64,000 nucleotides of DNA from Kutzneria kofuensis (lineage in GTDB: Bacteria > Actinomycetota > Actinomycetes > Mycobacteriales > Pseudonocardiaceae), in NCBI RefSeq assembly GCF_014203355.1, contig NZ_JACHIR010000004.1, positions 62,001-126,000 on the forward strand, written 5' to 3'. Of the stretch, positions 53,936 to 62,304 are shown in pieces (position 1 is the stretch's first letter; each line of letters begins with the position of its first letter). The position numbers were made by a program, and so were the translations under genes. Under the pieces are notes generated by a model. The model did not search any database, had not been told where the DNA came from, and saw only the letters and a list, made by a program, of their open reading frames with translations.

Positions 53936-54815
53936 CGAAGAACCCCGAGCGCACGACGAAGACGGCGGCGACCACGAGCCCGACCACCAGCAGCTCGACG
54001 GAGATCGCCGCGGCGGTGTTCACGTTGTCGTTCTGGAAGGCGAAGTCGTAGGACAGCTGGTTGGGTGAGTAGTCCCGGCCGGCCACCCCCACGCTGGCCT
54101 GCGACAGCAGCTGCGGCTCGACGAACAGCTGCGTGCCGCCGGCGAACGCGAGGATCACCATGTACACGATCCACTTGCGCAGCAACGGAATCTGGATGCG
54201 CCGCGCGGTCTGCCAGGCGCCGGCGCCGTCGATCCGGGCCGCCTCCAGGATGTCCGGGGAGATGGTGTTCAGCGCCCCGTGCATCACCACGATCCAGCCG
54301 CCCGCGCCGGTCCAGAACGCGATCATGGCGAACAGCACCGGCAGGTTGCCCGGCGCGATGACCTGGCCGAAGGTCTCGAAACCGGCGGCCCGCAGCAGGA
54401 AGCCGACGGGGCTGACGACCGGGTCGAGCACGAACAGCCACACCATCACACTGGCGGCGCCGGCCAACGCACCGGGCAGGTAGTAGAGGAAGCGCAGCGT
54501 CCGGCCGACGCCGCGCATGCCCGGTCGGTGCAGCAGGAGCGCGAGCCCGACCACGAACACGACCAGGCCGGCCAGCCAGAACACCAGGTACAGCGCGACG
54601 TGTCCGATCGCCGGCAGGAAGCGGAAGTCGGCCGCGGCGACGCCGAAGTTGGACAGTCCCGCGAAGGCGCCGCCGGCGTCGGTGAAGGCGAAGTAGATCG
54701 CGTAGACGGTCGGCACGATGCCGAACGCGACGAGCAGGACCAGGTAGCCGGCGACGAAGGCGTGTCCGGCCCGGCCCGACCGGCGCCGACGAGTCGCGCC
54801 GGCGGCGGTCGTCAC
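53925..54815 (-). CDS. sugar ABC transporter permease (MalF type)
   Basis: A 296-aa membrane protein with six predicted helices and the EAA loop (DILEAARIDGAGAWQTA). The GTG at 54815 overlaps the binding-protein stop (GTGA), so translation is coupled; the longer open frame upstream is a shadow. It partners the MalG-type permease. Confidence 0.92.
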   Translation of the reverse strand: MTTAAGATRRRRSGRAGHAFVAGYLVLLVAFGIVPTVYAIYFAFTDAGGAFAGLSNFGVAAADFRFLPAIGHVALYLVFWLAGLVVFVVGLALLLHRPGMRGVGRTLRFLYYLPGALAGAASVMVWLFVLDPVVSPVGFLLRAAGFETFGQVIAPGNLPVLFAMIAFWTGAGGWIVVMHGALNTISPDILEAARIDGAGAWQTARRIQIPLLRKWIVYMVILAFAGGTQLFVEPQLLSQASVGVAGRDYSPNQLSYDFAFQNDNVNTAAAISVELLVVGLVVAAVFVVRSGFFDAD

Positions 54816-56179
54816 TGGGTGACCTCGTAGCCGTCGGACCGGGCGTAGTTCGCGATCGCTTTCTGCCACGCGGGCAGCAGGGAGACGATGGTCTTGCCGG
54901 CGGTCAGCCCGGGAGTGACGGTGGCGGCCCAGATCGCCTCCTGGCTGAACTGCCCGTAGCCCCAGTCCGGCCACACCTGCCCCGCGGCGGACTGCAGCGG
55001 CGCGGTGATGTCGTTGGCGTAGTAGCCGGAGGCCGCCTGGTTGGCCAGCCAGGTCTTGGCCGCCGGCGCGTACGCCGGGTAGCCGACGGCCACCTTGCCC
55101 TGGTAGTCGTCCGAGGTGGTCACCCAGGTCAGGAAGTCGGTGGCGGCCTTGAGATGGGTCGAGTGCGCCGACAGCAGCCACGTGCCGCCGCCGACGTTGC
55201 CGACGGCCGGCGTGGCGTCGTCGGACCAGTGCGGCATCGGCGCGACCGCGACCTGTCCCTTCGGCGCCTTGAACGTGCCCTGGAACAGCGAGCCGCCGTA
55301 CCAGGAGGGGCCGGGCATCATCAGGATCTTGTCGGCCTCGTTCTTGTCGAAGTCCGAGGAGAACACGCTGCTGGTCGACATGCTCTTGGCCGCGATCAGG
55401 TCGTCCAGCAGCGACGCCATCCGGGTGCACGCGGCGCTCGTGGTGTTGACGGTGACCGCCTTCGGCCCGGTGATGTGGTTGGCGCCGCACTTGCCGGCCC
55501 AGAGGTAGATCTCCGGGGCGAAGGTGTCCCCGGCCACGCCGACCAGGTAGCCCGGGTGTTCCCTGGCGACCTTCTCGCCGAGGGCCTTGTACTGCTCCCA
55601 GGTGGTGGGCACCTGGTAGCCCCACTGGGTCATCAGCGCCGCGTTGTACCACAGCACCGTCTGCGCCAGGTCGTTGCGCAGGCAGTAGATCGTGCCGTCC
55701 ACCATGCACGGCTGGTTCGCGTTGAGCGCCCAGCCGGCCAGCAGGGACGGCGGCAGCAGGCCCTTGTTCAGCGGGGCGGCGAACCGGGCCGTGACCGCCC
55801 ACGTCGCCTCGTTGTTCTGCGAGCTGAACACCACGTCGGGCCAGCCGTTGCCGGTGCGGTTGAACAGGCTGACCTTGGTCTGCAGGTAGTTCGACCCGTT
55901 CGCGTCCCCGTCGTAGGTGACGATGTCCATCTTCACCGCGGGGTTCTGCTTCTGGTACAGCTGGGCGGCGGCCAGCCGGGTCGAGTCCACCCACACGGTC
56001 AGCGGACCGGCGGACTGCGGGGCCTGCGTGAAGCCGTCCTTGGCGCCACTCGCGGTCGAGTCGCCCGCGCCGCCGCAGGCGGTGGCGGCCAGCGTGAGGG
56101 CGGCGCCGATGGCCAGCGCGGTGACCGTCCGCCGGGAGGGGGATCTTCCCGCGCGGACGGCGCGGATCCTACGCATCAT
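54812..56179 (-). CDS. sugar ABC transporter substrate-binding lipoprotein
   Basis: A 455-aa lipoprotein with a lipobox ending at Cys35 (LAATAC) and the fold features of CUT1 binding proteins (RNDLAQTVLWYN, PTTWEQYKAL, GGTWLLSAHS). It is the first gene of the importer operon. No ATPase gene is present, so the system probably uses a shared MsiK-like ATPase encoded elsewhere. Two consecutive ATG codons offer a start; the first is given. Confidence 0.92.
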   Translation of the reverse strand: MMRRIRAVRAGRSPSRRTVTALAIGAALTLAATACGGAGDSTASGAKDGFTQAPQSAGPLTVWVDSTRLAAAQLYQKQNPAVKMDIVTYDGDANGSNYLQTKVSLFNRTGNGWPDVVFSSQNNEATWAVTARFAAPLNKGLLPPSLLAGWALNANQPCMVDGTIYCLRNDLAQTVLWYNAALMTQWGYQVPTTWEQYKALGEKVAREHPGYLVGVAGDTFAPEIYLWAGKCGANHITGPKAVTVNTTSAACTRMASLLDDLIAAKSMSTSSVFSSDFDKNEADKILMMPGPSWYGGSLFQGTFKAPKGQVAVAPMPHWSDDATPAVGNVGGGTWLLSAHSTHLKAATDFLTWVTTSDDYQGKVAVGYPAYAPAAKTWLANQAASGYYANDITAPLQSAAGQVWPDWGYGQFSQEAIWAATVTPGLTAGKTIVSLLPAWQKAIANYARSDGYEVTQ

Positions 56180-56254
56180 TGGCTTGCTCCACGACGGTGT
56201 GGCGCCCGACCGGGTGGGCGAGGCGGCGGGTGAGCAGTGCTGAAGACGTCCAAA

Positions 56255-56283
56255 ATTAGGCTCCCCATCGCGGCGCTAGTCAA
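56255..56283 (-). promoter_or_regulatory. promoter of the ABC importer operon
   Basis: On the minus strand TTGACT (56283-56278), a 17-base spacer and CCTAAT (56260-56255). The predicted leader is about 70 nt. The rest of the 309-base gap (56180-56488) is A/T-richer than the surroundings and must hold the divergent GntR promoter; no clear operator was seen. Confidence 0.5.
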
Positions 56284-56488
56284 GGCCAAGAGCCCACCTA
56301 TCCCGCCACCGGCGCAACACTCCCTGGGATGTTTTGCCCGCGCTGCCCCATATGCGATGATCAGCACAGCGGTCAGCGCGGAAAATAAGTCGTACACATC
56401 TGGGACGGGCCTGGGGTGGAGTACGCTCAACTCGGCGGTCAAGAGCGGCCATACTGTGTCCTGTTGCCCACGACCACGGAGGTACGCG

Positions 56489-57268
56489 GTGGACGGCTCG
56501 TCCGCACTGTCAGGAGAGTCGGTCGAGCCGGCGAAGGCCGGGTCCGGCGACGCGGCCACCGCCTACCGTCCCGGCTACGAACTCGTCGCCGAGCAGATCC
56601 TGCAGTTGATCGCCGACCTCCGGCTGCGGCCCGGTGACCGGATGCCGACCGAGAACGAGCTGGCCGCCCGGCTGGGCACGAGCCGCACCGTGGTCCGGGA
56701 GGCCGTCAAGATCCTGTCCGCGATCGGCCGGGTGCGGGCGCAGAAGGGCCGCGGCCTCTACGTCGCCGACGACGAGGGAATGCTCGGCACCGCCCGCTGG
56801 GGCGGCTTCTTCATGCCGACCGACCTCGACCACGTCTACATGCTCTTCGAGTTCCGCCGCATCCAGGAGATGGAGGCCAGCCGCCTGGCCGCCACCCGGG
56901 CCACCCCCGCCGAGCTGCGGGCCATCGAAGCCGCGGTCGAGACCTGCCGCCACGGCCACCTCAGCGGGCAGGTGACGGTCTTCGAGCAGGGCGACGACGA
57001 GTTCCACGTCGGGATCGCCACCGCGTCACACAACCCGCTGCTGGTCATCGCGGTGCGGGAGGCGCGCCGGCTGCAGCGCCAGTCCAGCGTGATCGGACTG
57101 AACGGAACCATCGGCGGGCACGCCGAAGGCGCCGTCGAGGAGCACGCCGCCATCTACCGGGCGATCAGGGACGGCGAGCCGGAGGCCGCCGCCCAGGCCG
57201 CCGCGCTGCACATCGACAACACCCTTCAGGACTACCGCCGCGAGATCCAACGCCGCGTGTTCGGTTAG
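56489..57268 (+). CDS. FadR-subfamily GntR regulator of the importer
   Basis: A 259-aa regulator. The winged helix (about 30-95) has LRPGDRMPTENELAARLGTSRTVVREA, and the C-terminal FCD domain carries the metal-site histidines (EFHVGIA, GHAEGAVEEHAAI). The GTG at 56489 follows GGAGG by six bases; the longer frame from 56237 runs through the promoter region. It is divergent from the ABC importer and is its likely repressor, releasing DNA when it binds a sugar acid or similar ligand. Confidence 0.9.
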   Translation: MDGSSALSGESVEPAKAGSGDAATAYRPGYELVAEQILQLIADLRLRPGDRMPTENELAARLGTSRTVVREAVKILSAIGRVRAQKGRGLYVADDEGMLGTARWGGFFMPTDLDHVYMLFEFRRIQEMEASRLAATRATPAELRAIEAAVETCRHGHLSGQVTVFEQGDDEFHVGIATASHNPLLVIAVREARRLQRQSSVIGLNGTIGGHAEGAVEEHAAIYRAIRDGEPEAAAQAAALHIDNTLQDYRREIQRRVFG

Positions 57269-57289
57269 GACGCAGCCGCCGGTGGTCGG

Positions 57290-58072
57290 TCACCGGACCG
57301 GCGTGCCGGCCTCGCGCACGGCGCGCGGGGAGGCGCCAAGTTCCTTGCGGCAGGTCTTGTTGAACGCCTGCAGGTCCGGGATGCCGACGGTGGCGGCGAT
57401 CGCCGGGATCGCCAACGTCGAGGCGACGAGGAGATGGCGAGCCCGCTCCATCCGGCAGTGTCTGATGTGGCCGACGACGGTGCGCCCGGTGCCGTCACGG
57501 AACAGCCGGGTGAGGTGGCTGTGCGAGACGCCCGCGGCAGCGGCGATCGCCGGAACGCTCAACGGCGCGGCCAGATTCTCCTCGATGTGGGCCAACGCCG
57601 CGCGCAGGGCGGGGTGGCCAGGGCTGCGTTCGGCGCCAGGCAACCCGGTGGTGCGCCACAGTGCGGTCCACAGCTCGGCCGAGGCCCGGGCCGGCGACTG
57701 GGTGTTCGCGGCGATCGTGTGGCGTAGCAACCCGCGCAGCACCGCCACGTCGGCGCCGGCGCTCTGCATCACGGGAAGACGGCGCCGCTCCCCGTTGCCG
57801 GGCAGTCGAAAGTGGACGTACAGGTGCTCACACCGCGGCGCGTCGTAGTCGAAGTGCACCTCCGTGTCCGGTGGGACGAGGCTGACGTGTCCGGGGCGAA
57901 TGGGGTGCCGGAAGCCGCCGAACGCGAGCGTGCCCGAGTAGGCGTACACGTGCAGCTGCCACAGCTGGGGAAGCCGGAACACCTCGTGCGCCGCGATGGC
58001 CCCGTGCACTCCCACGCCCGCGTTCACCACCTGCGGCGGTTGGTCGAGCGCCAGCTCCACGGACGGGGCCAT
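57290..58072 (-). CDS. AraC-family regulator
   Basis: A 260-aa regulator with an N-terminal cupin-like sugar-sensing domain and a C-terminal HTH pair (SVPAIAAAAGVSHSHLTRLF; GIPDLQAFNKTCRKELGASP). It is convergent with the GntR gene and divergent, with a 70-base gap, from the PhyH gene it probably controls. Confidence 0.88.
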   Translation of the reverse strand: MAPSVELALDQPPQVVNAGVGVHGAIAAHEVFRLPQLWQLHVYAYSGTLAFGGFRHPIRPGHVSLVPPDTEVHFDYDAPRCEHLYVHFRLPGNGERRRLPVMQSAGADVAVLRGLLRHTIAANTQSPARASAELWTALWRTTGLPGAERSPGHPALRAALAHIEENLAAPLSVPAIAAAAGVSHSHLTRLFRDGTGRTVVGHIRHCRMERARHLLVASTLAIPAIAATVGIPDLQAFNKTCRKELGASPRAVREAGTPVR

Positions 58073-58142
58073 GGCGAAAACCTACCAGTGGTCGCCGATT
58101 GCGGCCCACGACCGCGACGCCCCGGCTTCCTAGGGTTGCGGC

Positions 58143-58961
58143 ATGTCAACCACACGGCAGCTACTGAACTCCGGCCAGGTGGCGCGGTTCGTGGCGCGCG
58201 GTTTCCTGCGCCTGGACCGGGTCGTGCCCCCGGAGATGAACGAGGAGGCGCTCGGTGTGTTCGCCGCCGGGCTGCCCGCCGTGCCGTACGGCACTCCCCT
58301 GTCCGATGCGTTCCCCGAGGGAACCTTTGCCCGCAGGCTGGTGGAACTCCCCGCGGTTGCGGGTGCACTGGAAAGCCTGGTGGGCCCCGACCCGACCGTC
58401 GACCACCACTTCGTCCACCGGCGGGAGCCGCGCGAGGGCAGCGCGCAGGCGTTGCACGCCGACGCCCTGATCGATCTGCGGTTCGACGCATTCGACGTGC
58501 AGCTCATGTACTACCCGCAGGAGGTCACCGAGGACATGGGCGGCACGCTGCTCGTCCCCGGCAGCCATCTGCGCCGCATCAACGAGTCCGACACCGGCCG
58601 CTACCAGAACCTGCTCGGCCAGATCCGGCTCGTCTGTCCGGCCGGCACCGTCCTGGTGCTGCACCACGGCATCTGGCACGGCGGGCGCCGCAACGACAGC
58701 GACACCGTCCGCCACATGTACAAGATCCGCCTCAATCCGACCGTGCCGCAGGTGCGGCTGTGGGACACCGCGAACCTGGAGGGCCCCGCGGTCCGCGAGG
58801 AACTGTCGCACTGGTTCCCCTGGTACGAAACGGCCACCGGCCGGTTGGAGATCCACAACCGGATCCGGATGTGGCGGGCTCTGACCGACGACCCCGGATT
58901 CGACGTCGACTACTGGGCCACCCGCATCGCCAACCGCCCCGGGCAGAGGAGCCACGCATGA
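58143..58961 (+). CDS. phytanoyl-CoA dioxygenase (PhyH) family protein
   Basis: A 272-aa Fe(II)/2-oxoglutarate dioxygenase-like protein. The iron ligands are probably His-Asp in LHADAL and the distal His in HHGIWHGG, with an Arg some ten residues later for 2-oxoglutarate. The divergent AraC gene suggests sugar-controlled expression. The coupled downstream small gene is probably its partner. The substrate is unknown. Confidence 0.85.
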   Translation: MSTTRQLLNSGQVARFVARGFLRLDRVVPPEMNEEALGVFAAGLPAVPYGTPLSDAFPEGTFARRLVELPAVAGALESLVGPDPTVDHHFVHRREPREGSAQALHADALIDLRFDAFDVQLMYYPQEVTEDMGGTLLVPGSHLRRINESDTGRYQNLLGQIRLVCPAGTVLVLHHGIWHGGRRNDSDTVRHMYKIRLNPTVPQVRLWDTANLEGPAVREELSHWFPWYETATGRLEIHNRIRMWRALTDDPGFDVDYWATRIANRPGQRSHA

Positions 58962-59233
58962 CCACCGTGAGGCAACAGGTTCTCGTCCTGTACCTGAACA
59001 ACTCCGCCCTCGACTCGGCGGTCATCGGCTGGGCCCGCTACGACGGCACCGGGCAGACGCGCCCGACGACCGGCGACAGCGACGAACCCCCGTACCTCAC
59101 GGGTGTCGCCGCCCTCGAGGACGGGTGGCGGCTGTTCCAAGCGGCCCAGCTCATCCCCCCGTACCCCGGGGCGGAACACGAGACGTCCTTCCTCAAGCAC
59201 GAGTTCTTCTTCGAGAAGCTCGTCAGCCGCTAG
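58958..59233 (+). CDS. 91-aa protein coupled to the PhyH dioxygenase
   Basis: A 91-residue soluble protein whose ATG overlaps the PhyH stop (ATGA) and has AGGAG upstream. It contains GWARYDGTG, a DSDEPPY segment and LKHEFFFEKL at the end. I do not know its function. Its last 11 bases overlap the 3' end of the convergent hydrolase gene. Confidence 0.75.
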   Translation: MTTVRQQVLVLYLNNSALDSAVIGWARYDGTGQTRPTTGDSDEPPYLTGVAALEDGWRLFQAAQLIPPYPGAEHETSFLKHEFFFEKLVSR

Positions 59234-61250
59234 AGCACACGGTTCCGTTGAGCGTGAACGCGACCGGCGTCACGTTCGGCCCGGAGTAGCTGGCGACGAA
59301 CCCGGCGCTCACGGTGGCGTTCGGCGCCAGCGACCCGGCGCCGGTCACGACGACGTTCGTCCCGTTCTGGGTCCATGTCGCGTTCCAGCCGCTGGTCACC
59401 TGCTGGTAGCCGGTCGGCCAGGTGTACGCGAGCGTCCAGCCGTCGAGCGGGGCCGTGCCGGTGTTGGTGATGTCGACGTTGCCGACGAATCCGTTGGCCC
59501 AGTCGTTGGTGTCGGCGTACCGCACCGAACACGTGCTCTGCGCGGGCGCGGTCGTCGTGAAGGTCAGCGGCGGCGACGACCACGACACGGCGCCGGCGCC
59601 GTTGCGCGCCAACACGTTCACCGTGTACCGCGTGCCCGGGTTGAGGTTGCCCACAGCCAGAGACGTGCCGGTCGTCTCCCCCAGTTCCTCGCTGGTGGCG
59701 CCGACCTGCCGGTAGACCTCGTACTTCAGGCCCGTACCGGACGCCGGCCAGGAGATCGTCGCAGTCCGGTCGGTCACCGCGCCGGCGGACGGCTGCCCCG
59801 GCGCAGCGGGCAGGCCGGTGGTCGATCCGGCCGGATGCAGCAGCACGGTCGTCAGCGAGTACGGCGGCAGCGTCTGGCTGGTCGCGGTGCCGGCGGCGGT
59901 CGTGGTGATGGCGCTCGCCCCGTTGGTGAACGTCGACACTGTCGGCACGGCGTTCGACGGCGCGTACCCGGCGTAGTCGATGGCGACCGTGCGGGCGTTG
60001 TCCGGGTCCTTGTTCACCAGCAGGAGCGCCAGATCACCGTTGGCCCGGCGAACCGCGTAGGCGTTGACCGACGACTGGTTGCTGCCCGCGTTCACGAACT
60101 GGTCGCCGGGATGGGCGAAGGCGCTGAGCATGGACAGCGCGTAGTACGGGGCGAAGGGCGTGTTCAGCGCCGGCTCGCACACGTCGTTCACGCAGCCTGC
60201 GCTGGACAGCAAGCCGGAGTCGCCGTAGTCGGTCTGGCCGGCCACTGTGGACACAGTGGTGGGACCGTTGTGCGTGTCCCACCAGTCCACCGTGAACACG
60301 CCGTTGGCCAGCAGGCTCGCATAGGTCTCGGCGGCGAACAGGGCGCCGGGCTGGGTGTCCATGCCGACCGCGGTGTTGGTCTCGGTCATCGCGATGCCGA
60401 TGTCGCGCCCGCCCGCGTACCGGGCGATCTGCTGGCGCACCATGTAGATCATGTCGTTGACCTGGTCGGGACGGGAGAGTTCGTCGGCCGCGGTCGCGCC
60501 GGTCGGATACCAGTGGATGATGACGAAGTCGATGTGCGAGGCGGCGATCGACAGCACGGTCTGGTTCCAGGTCGCGGAATCGCCGCTGGCGATCAGGCCG
60601 TCCGGCCAGTTCGCCGGGGTGGTGAGGACCGCGCCGATCTTGACCGTCGGGTCGACCGCCTTCATCGCCTCCGAGTAGGCGACCACGCCGTTGGCGTACG
60701 CGGTCGGGCTCTTGTCGGCGTGCAGGTCGGTCTCCCAGTTCGTGCCGTAGTGGCCGTTGCCGGGGATCTCGTTGCCGATCTCCCAGTACTTCGCCCCGTA
60801 CCCCTTGGTGACGTTGGCGTACCGCACCCAGTCGGCGGCCTCCTGCGGAGTTCCGCTGCCGTAGTCGGCGATGATGATCGGCTGGGCGCCGGCGCGGCGC
60901 ACGCCGCCCATGAACGTGTCGAAGTCGGTGTTCGGCGCGACGTAGCCGCCGGGTGCGGTGTTGTCCTTCCAGTGGTAGATGTCGCCGTAGGAACCGCCCG
61001 GGTAGCGCATCATCCCGACGCCGGCCTTGGCGTACAGGTCCGCGACCTCGTTCGTGCCGAGCTGGCTGTCCCACACCGCGTGGTTCACGCCGATGGCCGT
61101 GTCCGACACGGTGGACAGCCCCGAACGAGCGTTGACCGTGACCGTCGCCGTGGCGTCGGCCGCGGCCGGCGCGGCGACGAGCACGCTCGCGCCGAGCACC
61201 AACACCGCTGCTGTCAGGCGGAATCTTCGCGCCGCCAACAAGATCACCAT
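59223..61250 (-). CDS. GH-A clan arabinofuranosidase-like hydrolase with FN3 and CBM2 (paralogue)
   Basis: A 675-aa secreted paralogue of the enzyme at 28487-30598 with the same order: signal peptide, GH51-like barrel (RYPGGSYGDIYHW; Glu in IGNEIPG; Glu in MTETNT), FN3 and CBM2 (GWTLAYTW, GWNATW). The start is uncertain: the ATG at 61250 directly follows GAGG with no spacer, and a TTG nine bases on is better spaced. A longer frame reaches 61328. Its end overlaps the convergent 91-aa gene by 11 bases. Confidence 0.8.
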   Translation of the reverse strand: MVILLAARRFRLTAAVLVLGASVLVAAPAAADATATVTVNARSGLSTVSDTAIGVNHAVWDSQLGTNEVADLYAKAGVGMMRYPGGSYGDIYHWKDNTAPGGYVAPNTDFDTFMGGVRRAGAQPIIIADYGSGTPQEAADWVRYANVTKGYGAKYWEIGNEIPGNGHYGTNWETDLHADKSPTAYANGVVAYSEAMKAVDPTVKIGAVLTTPANWPDGLIASGDSATWNQTVLSIAASHIDFVIIHWYPTGATAADELSRPDQVNDMIYMVRQQIARYAGGRDIGIAMTETNTAVGMDTQPGALFAAETYASLLANGVFTVDWWDTHNGPTTVSTVAGQTDYGDSGLLSSAGCVNDVCEPALNTPFAPYYALSMLSAFAHPGDQFVNAGSNQSSVNAYAVRRANGDLALLLVNKDPDNARTVAIDYAGYAPSNAVPTVSTFTNGASAITTTAAGTATSQTLPPYSLTTVLLHPAGSTTGLPAAPGQPSAGAVTDRTATISWPASGTGLKYEVYRQVGATSEELGETTGTSLAVGNLNPGTRYTVNVLARNGAGAVSWSSPPLTFTTTAPAQSTCSVRYADTNDWANGFVGNVDITNTGTAPLDGWTLAYTWPTGYQQVTSGWNATWTQNGTNVVVTGAGSLAPNATVSAGFVASYSGPNVTPVAFTLNGTVCSSG

Positions 61251-61277
61251 CCTCACTGAGCCGCTGCGGAAGACCTT

Positions 61278-61294
61278 CTGGAAGCGCTCTCCAG
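61278..61294. promoter_or_regulatory. CTGGA-7 nt-TCCAG operator candidate with AGCGCT core
   Basis: Inverted repeat with an AGCGCT core, 28 bases upstream of the hydrolase start. This resembles sites bound by LacI-family sugar repressors, one of which is encoded at 62305. Confidence 0.4.
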
Positions 61295-61357
61295 CCCGAG
61301 GAAAGCATCGTGGCCACGACAGCGTCAACCAGCGAAACTGTCGAAAGGACGGCCAGC

Positions 61358-61391
61358 GGTAAGTTTCACGCCGGTGGCCGGGAAACTTGAC
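61358..61391. promoter_or_regulatory. pair of GAAACTT-type elements between divergent genes
   Basis: GGTAAGTTTCA (61358-61368) is a one-mismatch reverse complement of the 36956 site. GGAAACTT (61381-61388) is a half match in the opposite orientation and overlaps the -35 of the expansin promoter. Confidence 0.45.
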
Positions 61392-61417
61392 AGCGCGACC
61401 GTGGACGTCCGCAGAAT
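61387..61417 (+). promoter_or_regulatory. promoter of the expansin-like gene
   Basis: TTGACA (61387-61392), a 19-base spacer and CAGAAT (61412-61417). The ATG lies six bases after the -10, so the transcript may be leaderless, in line with the lack of a ribosome site. Confidence 0.45.
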
Positions 61418-61423
61418 CGGCGC

Positions 61424-62209
61424 ATGCACAAGGGTGTCGCGTCCCGGCCGACCTCGGTCGCCCCGCTCGCGCCGGGCCTGTTCACCGGCCCGGCGTCGGC
61501 CGCGTCCGTGACCGGCAACGCCACCTACTTCGCCGGTCTCGGCTCGCCCTACGGGGGCTGCGGGCTGCCGCAGTCCGCGCTGGACAGCCAGAACTTCGTG
61601 GCGCTCAACGTGTTCGACACGCCGGGACAACCGTTCTGCCGCAACGGGTCGTGGGTGGCCGACCGATACGACGGAGCGACGCTCACCATGCTCGTCGCGG
61701 ACAGCTGCGCCGACTCCGACGCGTGGTGCCGGGACGACCCGAACCACCTGGATCTCGCACAGAACTCCCTCAACCGGTTCGCGAAGGATGGCCTGCCGGT
61801 CGGCGACATGTATCCCGGCCACTGGAACAACCGCCGGATCAGCTGGCAGTTCGTGCCGGCGCCGGGCTGTGCCGGCGACATCCGCATCGGTTTCATCCAG
61901 TCGGCGCAACCGTACTGGCCGGTGATCGCCGTATCCCATCTGCCGAACGGAATACACGGAGTCCAGTACTACTCGAACGGCACGTGGCACGACGCCAGCA
62001 TGGACTCCGACCTGGGTCAGGACTACCGGATCTACCGGATCGGCCCCACCAGCACGTCGCCGACGCAGGGCACGCAGTACCGGATCCGGGTCGTCGACGC
62101 GTCGGGCGCGCTCGTGGCCGGCGGCCGGACCTACCGGTTCGCCCTGCCCTCGTCCTGCGCCAACGGCTGCGGCCCGGCCTACACAACGGTCACGTACACG
62201 ACGTCATGA
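61424..62209 (+). CDS. expansin-like secreted protein
   Basis: A 261-aa protein. From about residue 30 it has the double-psi barrel of expansins (ATYFAGLGSPYGGCG, LVADSC, HLDLAQNSLNRFA) and then an expansin C-terminal beta-sandwich (GVQYYSNGTWHDA). Bacterial expansins loosen cellulose-hemicellulose contacts without hydrolysis and help neighbouring hydrolases. The N terminus is odd: it ends like a signal peptide (GPASAAS) but its core contains two prolines and is poorly hydrophobic. No ribosome site is present; a leaderless transcript is likely. Confidence 0.8.
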   Translation: MHKGVASRPTSVAPLAPGLFTGPASAASVTGNATYFAGLGSPYGGCGLPQSALDSQNFVALNVFDTPGQPFCRNGSWVADRYDGATLTMLVADSCADSDAWCRDDPNHLDLAQNSLNRFAKDGLPVGDMYPGHWNNRRISWQFVPAPGCAGDIRIGFIQSAQPYWPVIAVSHLPNGIHGVQYYSNGTWHDASMDSDLGQDYRIYRIGPTSTSPTQGTQYRIRVVDASGALVAGGRTYRFALPSSCANGCGPAYTTVTYTTS

Positions 62210-62224
62210 GTGAACGTTCCTTCC

Positions 62225-62269
62225 TTGCCCGCCACGGATGTTTGCGGTAACACTGACTTCACGTACGTG
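62225..62269 (+). promoter_or_regulatory. promoter and palindrome of the LacI gene
   Basis: TTGCCC (62225-62230), a 17-base spacer and TAACAC (62248-62253). The perfect palindrome CACGTACGTG (62260-62269) lies at the predicted transcription start and may be an autoregulatory operator. Confidence 0.4.
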
Positions 62270-62304
62270 CCGCCGCTGGACAATGCCGTCGTGTGAGGTG
62301 GAGC

